From the NCBI GenBank assembly GCA_015075225.1, contig JABTUQ010000003.1, forward strand, positions 333,107 to 397,106: a stretch of DNA of 64,000 nucleotides, given 5' to 3'. The notes below the pieces were generated by a model. It did not search any database, was not told the origin of the DNA, and was given only the letters and a program-made list of their open reading frames with translations. This document shows, piece by piece, positions 19,091 through 31,050 of the stretch. Within the stretch, counting starts at the first letter, position 1. Each line of letters begins with the position of its first letter. The position numbers and the translations under genes were made by a program. This DNA comes from Burkholderiales bacterium (GTDB lineage Bacteria > Pseudomonadota > Gammaproteobacteria > Burkholderiales > Nitrosomonadaceae).

Positions 19091-20721
19091 ATGAATAGCA
19101 ATCAACCGCTTTATCGTCTTGCTGATCATGTGGTAATCGAGCCGCTGATCGATCAGTGGATAGCCTGGCCACATAACTTTTCACCGATTCTATATGGCTT
19201 TCATCTGCTGAATTATCAGAAAGCAGTATTGACTTCCTATCTCAAGAATCCGGCAATTCATATTAAATCCAGTAATAACCCCAAGCTGCTTGGCGGTCCG
19301 TTTGTCAATATTCCGGGGGAACGTGCTGATGAAGTCAGGCAGTTACTTGAGGTGATGGAGAAAAACCATGCTGATTTGCTGGAGCTGGCCCAGGATCTGA
19401 CAACATTTCAGAATACATTAAAACAGGAAGCCAAAGGACAAAGCCTGGAGATCTATTACAAGCAGTTACCTGATACGTTGAGTGGTTATGTTGAGCTGGG
19501 TTACGACTATCTGAATAACCCGGTGGTGCGCTGCATAGAAAGCCTGTTTTATGAAAGTTCCTATTACAAAAGGGATATCCAGTCATTTCGGATGTTTGCA
19601 TTGCAGCAGGATGAAGCCAGACCTTATTACATGAGTACACCGCGCCTGGCTGATTCACACGATCTGGAATGGCATAAACCTTTTGATGATCCTGCAGTGG
19701 ATGCGTTGTACCACCTGGATATCTGTCCTCAGCCACTTGCTGAAATAAGCGCCATATTGGGTTTGGAGGATAACCCGAACCTGTTGCCCTTGTTGTCCGA
19801 AGAACCTTTGACACCGATACCGCCCTGGTCAGAAACAGGTGTACGTCTGCGTTATTTTGGTCATGCAACCGTATTGATCGAGGTCGAGGGGATCACAATA
19901 TTGACGGATCCATTCATTTCCGTGATTCCGGAAAAATCAGGTACAGCACGATATAGCTTCCGGGATTTACCTGCGAAGATCGATTATGTGTTGATCACGC
20001 ACGGCCATCATGATCATTTTGTTTTCGAGTCACTTTTGCGCCTCAGGCATCGCATAGACACGATCGTTGTGCCGAGGAATTCCAGTGTTTATTACGGTGA
20101 TTTGTCGCTCAGCAGCTTGCTCAACGGCTGGGTTTCAAACGGGTTCAGGGAATGGATGCACTGGACACAATTGCATTGCCCGGCGGAGGAATTACCGCAA
20201 TACCTTTTCTCGGTGAACATTGTGACTTGCTTCATGCGAAGTCGGGATATGTAGTGCGTTTTGGAGATGAGCAGATTCTGTTTGCAGCAGATTCATGCTG
20301 TCTGGATAAGCAGATCTATAGAAATGTAAAAAATATCCTGGGTCCGATATCAACTGTCTTTATTGGTATGGAATTTATTGGTGCACCATTGTCGTGGGTT
20401 TATTCACCATTCCTGCCTGTCAAATCTGAGCGTGACTACGACCAATCGCGTCGTTCGCATGCAAATGGTGCAGACTCGGCGCTGGATCTGCTGCAATCAG
20501 TTGAAGCGAAAAAAGCCTTCGTTTATGCGCTGGGTCGAGAGCCCTGGCTCAAATATTTTATGGCGCTGGAGCCGACCGAAGATGACCCTTATATGAAAGA
20601 AATAAATAAATTTGTAGCAGCTGCGCAAGCACGAGGAATAGATGCGCAGATGTTGTATGGAAAGAAAGATTTATTTTGTGAATCTGGAAAATATCAATTC
20701 CGAGATGCCATAAGCATATAA
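19091..20721 (+). pseudogene. CmlA-like diiron amino-acid beta-hydroxylase, one frameshift
   Basis: Two frames join into about 543 aa. The N-terminal 240 residues (YRLADHVVIEPLIDQWIAW) precede a metallo-beta-lactamase fold. Its metal motif THGHHDH has H304, H306, D308 and H309. The downstream part contains GMEFIGAPLSWVYSP and ALGREPWLKYFM. Size, two-part layout and position inside an NRPS operon match the CmlA family, which beta-hydroxylates T-domain-bound amino acids with a diiron centre. A one-base loss near 20129 moves the frame; the second half then runs from about 20130 to 20721. A plain MBL hydrolase is the alternative. If the indel is a sequencing error the gene is intact. Confidence 0.7.
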
Positions 20722-20736
20722 AGGAAGGAACAGATA

Positions 20737-23700
20737 ATGAGTACAAGTAAAGCAGATTTATTGGAACGCATCGCACATCTTTCAGATGAAAAGCGGGCTT
20801 TGCTTGAAGCACGTTTGGCTGAAGCTGGAAAAGAAAAAAGTACCGGTATTCCCAAATGCCAGCCAATGGACTCATATCCACTGTCTTTTGCACAGGAGAG
20901 TTTATGGTTTTTGTCACAATTAGAATCCGATAGCCCATTTTATAACGAAGCCTGCGCGGTTGAATTTAACGGTAATGTGGATCATGACGCGCTTAATTGG
21001 AGTATCAATCAGATTGTGCAGCGTCACGGAATTTTACGTACGACAATTACTGTAACAAATGAAGGGCAGCCTCGACAGGTTGTATTACAAAATTCTACGT
21101 TAACCGTAAAACACATAAATTTGCAGGAATGGCCAAAGCATGTGCACACAGTACAGAAATTGATAGAGGCAGAAACGAAACAGCCTTTTGATTTAGCAGC
21201 TGCACCTCCATTTAAAGTTACATTGATTCAGATATGCTCGAATAAATATATTCTGTTACTGGTACTACATCATATTGTGGCTGATCGATGGTCATCCAGA
21301 CTTTTGATTCAAGAATTCAGTGTTCTTTATGGTGCTTATTTCAATGATCAGAAATCGCCTTTGCCTGAACTATCAATTCAGTACGCTGATTATGCGGTAT
21401 GGCAACGTGAGAAGCTGAAAGATCTTTTGTATGACAAACATATAGAGTTCTGGAAAAAACAATTAACCAGTGCTCTTCCAGTACTCGGATTGCCGGTGGA
21501 TTTACCAAGGCCGCCAATCCTAAAGCATCAAGGAAGAAAATATCATTTCGAATTGCCACAGGAATTGACCATTGCGTTGAGGCAGTTTTGCCAATTTAAT
21601 AGCACTACATTATTTACGACACTGATTGCTGTTTTTACAACCTTACTTTATCGTTATATAAAGCAGAATGACATATGCATTGGATTTCCAGTTACCAACC
21701 GAACTCGTATTGAACTGCAAAGTTTAATTGGCTTTTTTGTAAATACACTGATACTACGAACTGATCTCTCAGATAGTCCAAGTTTTACAGCCTTACTGGT
21801 GAGAATTAAACATACGATTCATGCGGCTCACGCACATCAGGATATACCGTTTGGAACGATCTTAGATACGCTGAATCCGGTTCGAGATACATCCTACACT
21901 CCGCTGTTCCAAACGATGTTTGTATTTCAAAGCAAAACTGTTAGTGAATTAGATCTACCGGGAATTAAATCAAGACTATTTGAATTAGATTCAGGGGGTA
22001 CTAAATTTGATGTAACACTTTGTGTTAGCGAAGAAGAGGGAGTATTAAAAGCCTGGTTTGAGTACAACACAGAGCTCTTTTTTGAGCAAACCATGGTGCG
22101 TTGGGCAAGACACTATCAGCAGTTACTCGAGGTTGCGATTACACGACCTGATATACCGATAGACGTGTTGAATTACTTATCTCACGAGGAACGTCAGCAG
22201 TTATTACTGGATTGGAATGCGACGGAGGTGTTATATACACAAGATCGTTGTATCCATCAGTTATTTGAGGAACAGGTTGAGAAGAATCCGGATGCCGTAG
22301 CCGTTATATTCGGGGAGAGGCAACTGACCTATGGTCAACTTAATGCCAAGGCAAATCAGTTGGCACATTATCTGCGTGCACAAGAGGTTGGCCCGGAAGT
22401 GCTGGTTGGTATCTGTGTTGAACGCTCGCTTGAAATGGTGGCTGGCATACTGGCTATCCTCAAAGCTGGCGGAGCGTATGTACCAATTGATCCCAAGGCC
22501 CCTCAGGAACGTATAGCGGATGTACTGAGCAATGCACGACCTGCATTAGTACTCACCCAGGAAAAACTTCGAGAACAGCTGCCATCAGCCATTCAGCTGT
22601 TTAATCTCGATAGTGAATGGAGCCAGATTGCTCAAGAAAGAACAGATCCAGTTACCAGTGCGGTAACCCCAGATAACCTGGCGTATGTGCTGCATACCTC
22701 CGGCTCTACCGGAAAACCTAAGGGGGTAGCAGTCACGCACCGAAATGTAGTCAATTCTACCCAGGCACGTTTAGATTATTACCAGCAGCCGATCGATAGT
22801 TTTTTGCTGCTGTCATCCGTAATCTTTGACAGCTCGATTGTGGGCCTGTTCGGTACCCTGAGTCAGGGCGGGCGCTTGGTATTTCCTCAGGATGATGCAT
22901 TACTTGATGTCAGCTACCTGACGCGGCTGATCACTGATTACAAAGTATCTCACTTGCTGGCTGTCCCTTCTTTGTATAAAGCGATATTAAGACAGATTGC
23001 GACGGGTCATGCAGACACCAGCCTCGAAGCTGTTCTAATTGCTGGCGAGACTTGCTATCCAGATCTGGTGAAGTTGCATGATCAGCTGTTACCACAAACC
23101 GAATTATTCAATGAGTATGGTCCCACCGAGGCGACAGTTTGGAGCAGTGTGCATCAGATTCAACAGGAAGCCATACAACACACAGTATCCATAGGCCGAC
23201 CGATAGCCAATACACAGATTTATCTGCTGGATGCTTATCAGAATCCGGTACCGGTGGGTGTGCCAGGAGAGTTATACATTGGTGGTATCGGGTTGGCACG
23301 AGGTTATCTAAATCGATCCAATTTAACTGCAGAGAGATTCATTCCCAATCCATTCAGTAAGCAGTTGGGTGAACGGCTGTATCGAACCGGGGATCTGGCA
23401 CGTTACCGTGCGGATGGCAATATTGAATACCTGGGCCGTACCGATCATCAGGTAAAGATCCGGGGATTTCGTATTGAACTGGGGGAGATTGAGGCTGCAT
23501 TGTTGCAGCATGAACAGATCAAGGAAGCTGTTGCAATAGTACGTGAAGATAATCCGGGAGATAAACGGTTGGTGGCCTATGTAGTTGATCATGCCTCCAC
23601 ACTGGATATCGAGACGATTCGCTCATATCTTAAAACACACTTGCCAGACTATATGATTCCGGCAGCATTTGTATTCCTGGACAACCTCCCTTTGAACTCG

Positions 23701-26700
23701 AATGGCAAATTGGATCGCAAAGCCCTGCCTATCCCCGATATCAGTCACCAACTGATACATGAATATGTTGCCCCACGCAATCTGGCTGAAGAAATCCTGG
23801 CCAATATTTGGGCAGAAGTACTCGGTGTTGAGAAAGTGGGCATTTATGACAACTTCTTCGAACTTGGGGGAGATTCGATTCTAAGTATTCAAATGACTAG
23901 TCGGGCTCGACAAGCTGGAATTGTCCTTACACCTAAAGAATTTTTTCAGTATCAAACAATAGGCAAACTAGCTGCAAATATTAATAACGTTGGAGAAACC
24001 AAACAACAAATTGCTGAACAGGGGCTAATTACCGGTAGTGTACCTCTGGTGCCAATTCAACATTGGTTTTTTGAGCAAAAATTACCTAATTCGTATCATT
24101 GGAACCAGTCAATTGTACTGGAAGCGAAGGAAGCTATTGATGCGGATATTTTCGAAAAAATAGTTGAGAAATTAGAACAGCATCATGATGTATTGCGATC
24201 ACGTTTTTTTCAGAAAGACGGGCAATGGTATCAAAATTATGTCGCTGAAAAGAGCAAAGGCGTATTTCAGGAGGTAGATCTTTCCAATATATCCAATGAT
24301 AAACAGCAAGAGGTAATCGAAGCTCAAGCTACCGAGTGGCAAAGCAGTTTGGATTTGCTTGAAGGTCCCATTTGGCGCATTGTCTGGCTTAATTTTGGAA
24401 GACATCGGGCAGGACGTTTATTGATCATCATCCATCTTAGTTATAGATGGTGTTTCCTGGCGAATTCTACTGGAAGATTTGCAGACTTGTTATCAGTGGG
24501 CACTAAACAAAGAAAAAGCTATAGATTTGCCACCTAAGACAACTTCGTTCAAACGATGGTCGGAATCTTTGTCGGATTATGTAACTAACGGAATGCTGAA
24601 TAGTCAGATTGATTATTGGCAGCATATAGCAGGCGCAAAAGTTATCCCTCTACTTGTAGATAATCCTTCCGGATCAAATATTGAAGCATTTGCTGATGAA
24701 ACAATCGTATTTCTAAACAAAACCCAGACGGATGCGTTATTACGAATTGTTCCAGCCGCATACCATACCCAGATCAATGACATTCTTCTTACTGCACTAT
24801 TGCAGACATTCTGTGATTGGGCGCATGTCGATTCAATACTGATTAATCTAGAAGGACATGGCCGAGAGGATAATCTTTTCGGAAACATAGACGTTTCACG
24901 TACCGTGGGATGGTTCACCAGCAGCTTTCCTGCATTACTGATTCAACCACATTCTGTTACGCCAAGAAGTCTTATTAAATCAGTCAAAGAAAAGCTACGC
25001 AATATTCCAGATAAAGGATTAGGGTATGGATTATTACGTTATCTCGGCCAGACTGAAATCGTAGAGCAAATTGTAATGAGCTCGCAACCTCAGATTAATT
25101 TCAATTACCTGGGGCAATTTGATCAAACTTTAGTAGAGAATTCGTTATTCTTTCTTGCGAAAGAATCAATAGGATCTGAACGAGATGGTAAAGGTACACG
25201 TTGCTATGAGCTGGATATCAACGCATGCATTATTGGTAATTGCTTACGTGTAGGATGGACTTATGGTACAGCACGTTATCACAAAAAAACGATTGAGAAG
25301 CTAGCGCTGGCCTACATATCCAACTTGCAAGGGCTTATTCACCATTGTGCGACGCTTGAGAAAGAAGAATTTACTTCGTCTGATTTTCCACTTGCGCGGC
25401 TTAAGCAAGCTGATTTAGACAATATCTTACGCAAGCAGCCGGATATTGAAGATATTTATCCACTGGCTCCTTTGCAGCAGGGGTTGATTTTTCACAGTCT
25501 ATATGCGCCTGAAACTGGCATGTACTGTAATCAATTCAGTTGTACCCTGACAAATGGTCTGAACGTAGAAATTTTCATACAAGCCTGGCGGCATCTTGTC
25601 GCAAGACATCCGGCGTTGCGTACAGCATTTCTGATAGAGAAAAGAGAACTGCCATTACAGCTGGTGTTCAGTAAGATCGAAATACCGGTGGAGTATCTTG
25701 ACTGGCGCAAGCTCTCTGCCGATGATCAGGTGTCGCACTGGCAGAATTATCTAATTTTAGATCGAAATAAGGCATTTTCTTTTGACCAAGCACCATTAAT
25801 GCGATTCGCACTGATCCAGTGCGCACAGAATCGCTATTATTTTCTTTGGACTCATCATCATGTGCTGCTGGATGGCTGGTGCACACCACTAATCTTTAAA
25901 GAAGTATTCAATATTTATGAAGCATTGCTTAATGGCCATGATATTGCCCCAGCATCTAATAGACTCTATCGCGATTATATCGCTTGGTTACTGAAGCAGG
26001 ATCGGTATAGTGCGGAAAATTATTGGAAAAGAACGCTCAGCGGTTTTTCTACCTGCACATCATTAGGTGTTGCTGATCATATCATCTCAAATACAGTTAG
26101 TCAGGATGATTTCTCAACTTATAGCTTTGCTATTACAACGAGCCATACATCCCATCTAACTGACTATACTAAATATCATCAGCTTACCTTGAATACCCTG
26201 ATACAAGGTGCATGGGCTTTATTGCTTAGCCACTACAGTGGTGATCAAGATGTCGTGTTCGGAATTACAGTCTCCGGACGGCCAGCAGATCTTGCTGGAG
26301 TAGATCAAATGATCGGTCTATTTATTAATACAGTACCGCTCCGAGTAAAAATACAACCGGAAGTATCTACCATAAGCTGGCTTCGTACCTTATTCCAAAA
26401 AAATCAGGATATACGTCAGTACGAATACGTACCCTTGGTAGATATCCAGAAACGGAGTGATATCCCACGTGGACAACCGTTATTTGAGAGTCTATTGGTT
26501 TTTGAAAACTATCCGGTAGATTGGGCAATTGAAAGTTATGCGGAAACAATTGGTATACAGGATATTACTTTCAAGGAGCAGACAAACTACCCACTTGTGG
26601 TAACAGCTATGTGTCTACCTGGGGAAGGCTTAACACTATGTTTTAACTATAAAATAATTTATTCACTCAATCGACGATTGTCCGTATGGGGAGGACACTT

Positions 26701-28672
26701 CCAGCGGTTACTGGAAGGATTGTCTCTTCACCGGATAAATGCTTGGTAGATCTGGCCTTTACTCCCAGATGTTGAACGAAACCAGTTATTGGGATGGAAT
26801 GCGACTGGAGTGGTTTATTCGGGAGAAGAATGTCTTCACCAGCTGTTTGAAGCACAAGTAGAGAAGAATCCGGATGCGATAGCGGTTGTATTCGAAGACC
26901 AGCAGCTGACCTACGGGCAGCTGAATGCCAAGGTCAACCGGCTGGCCCATTATCTGCGGGCACAAGGAGTCGGCCCGGAAGTGCTGGTCGGTATCTGTGT
27001 CGAGCGCTCTCTGAAAATGGTGATTGGCATACTGAGCATATTGAAAGCAGGTGGTGCATATATGCCAATCGATCCAGATTATCCGCGGGAACGGATTGCC
27101 TTCATGCTGGGAGATGCACGACCTGTTTTAAGTCTCATCCATACAGCGACCCGAGAAGTGCTGCCTGAAGGTATCTCTGTTGTTGATATGGATGAGCAAT
27201 GGCAAGCCATAGCACAGTTCAGCGAAGATAATCCGCCCAATCTCAGTCAGGTACAAAACCTGGCTTATGTCATCTATACCTCGGGATCAACAGGCAGACC
27301 TAAAGGGACCTTGGTGACTCATTTGAATGCTCTGCGTTTATTTAGCAATACACAAAATGAGTTCACTTTTAGTGACAAGGATGTATGGACGCTGTTTCAT
27401 TCCAGTGCTTTTGATTTTTCGGTATGGGAACTGTGGGGAGCACTGATCTTTGGTGGAAAACTGGTTGTTGTACCTTACTGGGTTAGCCGTTCTCCAGAAG
27501 AATTTTATCGTCTGTTGTGTGAGCAAGCGGTTACGGTGCTCAATCTGATACCTTCTGCATTTCGTTCTTTAATTCATGAAGCGGTATTGGCTCATAATGG
27601 GGGTAAGCAGCGCCATGCATTGCGTTTAATTATTTTTGGTGGCGAGGCACTGGAATTACAGCACCTTAAATCCTGGTTTGATCATTTTGGATATGACCAA
27701 CCCCAACTGGTCAACATGTACGGTATTACGGAAACGACTGTACATGTCACCCGTTATCCAATTTATCAGGATTCGCTTCAGAAAATGTCGGGAAGTCCGA
27801 TTGGCCGGCCTATCGAAGATTTACAGGCATATATTCTGGACAGATATTTTAATTTGCAACCGATTGGTGTGCCAGGTGGACTGTATATCGGTGGTGCGGG
27901 ATTAGCTCGAGGCTATCTGGATCGCCCAGATCTCACAGCGGAGCGGTTTATTCCCAATCCATTCAGCGGGCAGCCCGGCGAGCGGCTGTATCGTACCGGC
28001 GATCTGGCACGTTATCGTGTGGATGGGAATATCGAATATCTGGGTCGCACTGATCATCAGGTGAAGATTCGCGGATTTCGGATCGAGCTGGGTGAGATCG
28101 AAGCAGCGTTATTGGGCCATGAAGGAATCAAGGAAGCAATCGTCATTGTACGTGAAGACAACCCGGAAGATAAGCGGCTGGTAGCCTATATTATAGGTAA
28201 CGAATCAGCTCCCGATATAGAAGCGATTCGCACCCACCTTAGAACAAGTCTGCCGGATTACATGGTTCCGTCAGCCTTTGTGTTTCTTGATCATTTTCCT
28301 CTGACACCCAACGGCAAGCTGGATCGCAAAGCGCTGCCAGCTCCTGATGTCAGTGAGCAGTTGACATATGAATATGTCGCTCCGCGCAATCCGACTGAAG
28401 CAATCCTGGCTGATATCTGGGCAGAAGTACTCGGTATCGAGAAAGTCGGCATATACGACAATTTCTTCGAACTCGGTGGTGATTCATTGTTAGTAATGCA
28501 AATTATATTAAGAGTTAGTGCTCAATTTAAAACCAAAATACCAGTTCGTGCGATGTTTAAAGAAGGGACAGTTGAAGCGTTAGCAAAGACGGTCGAAGCT
28601 GTTTACTGGTTAGCCAAGCAAAATAAAGAAGATATTAGAAATAAGAAAGATTATGAAGAATTTGAATTATAA
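20737..28672 (+). pseudogene. NRPS2: C-A-T-E-C-A(Thr)-T, three indels
   Basis: Three consecutive readings (20737-24537, 24479-26749, 26789-28672) form one two-module synthetase. Module A: C domain with HHIVADR near residue 177, A domain (HTSGSTGKPKG near 651, code DSVALAEVW), T domain LGGDSI near 1043. An E domain follows (PIQHWFFEQ, EGHGRED, VGWFTSSFP, FNYLGQFDQ), so X2 should become D. Module B: C domain with HHHVLLDGW (25855), A domain with code DFWNIGMVH (threonine), T domain LGGDSL (28471). A 2-nt loss near 24437 falls in the E-domain HHxxxDG motif. A one-base loss near 26721 and a one-base gain near 26756 disturb the C-A linker. As written, no full protein can be made. Confidence 0.88.
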
Positions 28673-28717
28673 AAAACTAGTAAGTAGCTGTGTTTGTAAA
28701 TAAGTAGACGAATTTAG

Positions 28718-28799
28718 AAGGGAGTTTTTAGAATGAACAAAGAATCACTTCAAATTATAAGGGAGTTTTTAGAATGAACAAAGAATCACTTCAAATTAT
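28718..28799 (+). repeat. 41-bp tandem duplication spanning the receptor RBS and start
   Basis: AAGGGAGTTTTTAGAATGAA and the next 21 bases occur twice in a row, at 28718-28758 and 28759-28799. Each copy holds an AGGGAG ribosome site, an ATG and the first eight codons of the receptor gene. The copies look identical. Confidence 0.9.
28733..28777 (+). CDS. 14-codon leader ORF created by the duplication
   Basis: The ATG of the first repeat copy opens a reading of 14 codons (MNKESLQIIREFLE). It ends in a TGA (28775-28777) that overlaps the receptor ATG (28774-28776). It has a good ribosome site. It probably has no function as a peptide but may couple or throttle translation of the receptor. This is inferred from sequence only. 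Confidence 0.4.
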   Translation: MNKESLQIIREFLE

Positions 28800-30963
28800 T
28801 TTAGCCGCAATGCTGCTGAATTCAGATTATTTATTAGCAGAGAGTAGCTTACAAATACAGCAAAATAGTGATAGTGCGAAACATTATTTAATATCCCAAG
28901 CAACGAAGGACGATACGGGGCCAGTTGAATTACCAGAAGTCAAGGTAACTGGCTCCATGGGTCCGGATACACCTGGCAATCCAAGCTATACACGCACTAA
29001 TGCGTCAACGGCGACTAAATCCAATCTGCCTCTGATGAAAACCCCGATTTCGGTGCAGGTGATACCGCGTGCAGTGATGGAAGATCAGCAAGCGATTCAG
29101 GTCGAGGATGCGATTAAAAACGTCAGTGGCGTATTTCCGGGGTTCACTTTCGGTGGATTGTCTGAAGAATTCATGATCCGGGGTTTTAATACCGGCTATT
29201 TAAGTTACCGTGATGGATTCCGCTTTCCGGGCGCACGACTATCGTTAGCCAATATCGAACGTGTCGAAGTGGTAAAGGGGGCGGCGGCCAATCTTTATGG
29301 TCGTATCGAGCCGGGTGGCATGATCAACCTGATCACCAAACGACCACAGGCTGAATCCTACTATATGTTGAATCAGCAATTTGGTTCATACGGCCAGTAC
29401 CAGACGCGAGCTGATGCGACTGGCGCTCTTAACGAAAGTGGCACATTGCTTTATCGCCTCAACCTGGAATATTTGAATAAAGATTCATTCCGTGATTTTA
29501 ATTTTCATGAGCGCATTTTTGTTGCACCCTCAGTCACCTGGAAAATTACCCCAAGTACTCAGCTCGATGTGGATTTTATGTACTCCAACGAAGATTTCCT
29601 GGAAGATTACGGTATTGTGGCACTTGGCAACCGTCCGGCCAAAATCCCGAAATCACGCTTTCTGGGAGAACCTGATTTAGATAAATCTACACTGCAACTA
29701 TATAACACTGCCGCTACTTTAACCCACGCATTTAATGATGACTGGCAAGTGCGTACTCGCTTCAATCATTTACGCCGGGATACGGTTGACCCACAAACCT
29801 CTGGAAATAATCTGAATGAATTGACAGGTGAGTTACAAAGAAGATTTTATTCAGGTAATGGTACCAATGATGTCTATATGGGTACAGTAGATGTCACCGG
29901 CCGTTTTCATACTGCGGGTATTGAGCACAATATACTGGCTGGCTGGGATTACTATGGCCAATTTGGCTCTGTTAAAGCGATTAGTCTGGATGCTGGTTCA
30001 ATTAATATTTTCAAACCTCAATACAGAAATATCAATCTGACATTACAACCTTATAACAGATTTATAGATCAGAAGATTGAATGGAATGGCGTGTATTTCC
30101 AGGATCAGATTACACTGTTCGATAAGCTGCATATTATGGGAGGTGGGCGCTATGACTGGGCTTCACAAGAAACCGGTTCTGTTTCAGGTGTAGACCAATC
30201 GTTGGCAGATGCTAGAGCGGCAAGTAACAAAATCAATAGTGCACGTTTCAGCCCACGTGCAGGGATTGTTTATCAACCGTGGAAATGGCTGTCATTTTAC
30301 GGCAATTATGTACAGTCGTTGGGAACGGCTAATGCCGCATTCGATGTCAATGGTAATGTCCTCAAACCGCAAATCGGTGAGCAGTTCGAGGGTGGATTCA
30401 AAACTTCCTTCTTCGATGGTCGACTCAATTCGAACGTGGCCTATTACCATCTGACCAAAAAGAATCTGGCCGTATCGGTACCGGGACAGCCGTACTCGAT
30501 CCCTATCGGCCAGGCACGCAGCCAGGGGGTGGAAGTGGATATTTCCGGGCAGGTGGCCCGGGGGCTGGATCTGATCCTGACTTATGCCTATACCGACGCC
30601 GAAGTGCTGGAAGGTGCCAATAAAGGTAACCGGTTGTGGAATGTGCCCAAACATGCCGGCAGTCTGTGGGCACATTACGACGTGCAGTACGAGCCACTGC
30701 GCGGACTGAGCATCGGGGCCGGCATCTATGCACAGGGCAAACGCCCGGGTGATCCGGCCAATACCTATTTCTTGCCGGCACAAGCACGTGTCGATGCCAT
30801 GGTACGCTACCGCCCGCCCGTCCTGAAGTCACGCCTCAGTTTGCAGCTCAATGCCTACAATCTGGCAAATGAAACCCTGTATGGGGGTACATTGGGTAAC
30901 CGTTTCTCTGTAAATGTTGGTGTCCCGCGTACCTTCGTTGGCTCAATCCGCTATGAGATGTAA
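28774..30963 (+). CDS. TonB-dependent siderophore receptor
   Basis: A 729-aa outer-membrane receptor of the FhuA/FpvA siderophore class. A signal-like start and a TonB-box region (ELPEVKVTG, about residue 50) precede the plug: PISVQVIPRAVMEDQQ, IRGFNTGYLSYRDGFR, VEVVKGAAANLYGRIEPGGMI. A beta-barrel follows and ends in an aromatic-rich strand (RTFVGSIRYEM). There is no STN signalling domain, and no anti-sigma or sigma-factor gene is nearby, so it should be a simple importer. It lies between NRPS2 and NRPS3, which suggests uptake of the peptide's metal complex. Intact; the start is affected by the tandem duplication. Confidence 0.92.
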   Translation: MNKESLQIILAAMLLNSDYLLAESSLQIQQNSDSAKHYLISQATKDDTGPVELPEVKVTGSMGPDTPGNPSYTRTNASTATKSNLPLMKTPISVQVIPRAVMEDQQAIQVEDAIKNVSGVFPGFTFGGLSEEFMIRGFNTGYLSYRDGFRFPGARLSLANIERVEVVKGAAANLYGRIEPGGMINLITKRPQAESYYMLNQQFGSYGQYQTRADATGALNESGTLLYRLNLEYLNKDSFRDFNFHERIFVAPSVTWKITPSTQLDVDFMYSNEDFLEDYGIVALGNRPAKIPKSRFLGEPDLDKSTLQLYNTAATLTHAFNDDWQVRTRFNHLRRDTVDPQTSGNNLNELTGELQRRFYSGNGTNDVYMGTVDVTGRFHTAGIEHNILAGWDYYGQFGSVKAISLDAGSINIFKPQYRNINLTLQPYNRFIDQKIEWNGVYFQDQITLFDKLHIMGGGRYDWASQETGSVSGVDQSLADARAASNKINSARFSPRAGIVYQPWKWLSFYGNYVQSLGTANAAFDVNGNVLKPQIGEQFEGGFKTSFFDGRLNSNVAYYHLTKKNLAVSVPGQPYSIPIGQARSQGVEVDISGQVARGLDLILTYAYTDAEVLEGANKGNRLWNVPKHAGSLWAHYDVQYEPLRGLSIGAGIYAQGKRPGDPANTYFLPAQARVDAMVRYRPPVLKSRLSLQLNAYNLANETLYGGTLGNRFSVNVGVPRTFVGSIRYEM

Positions 30964-31050
30964 CGGTAACGTTGATTACCCGATGTAACCAACTGAATAC
31001 TTTTCATTAATCCTGTTGCAGTTGTTTCCGGTTTTCTCATTATCCAGCTT

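Noticed and set aside
24613-24918. Reverse ORF of 101 codons inside the E domain
   Set aside because: Shadow of the well-supported NRPS2 frame.
28733-30963. Ferric-citrate-type signalling receptor
   Set aside because: No STN domain before the plug, and no sigma/anti-sigma pair in the neighbourhood.
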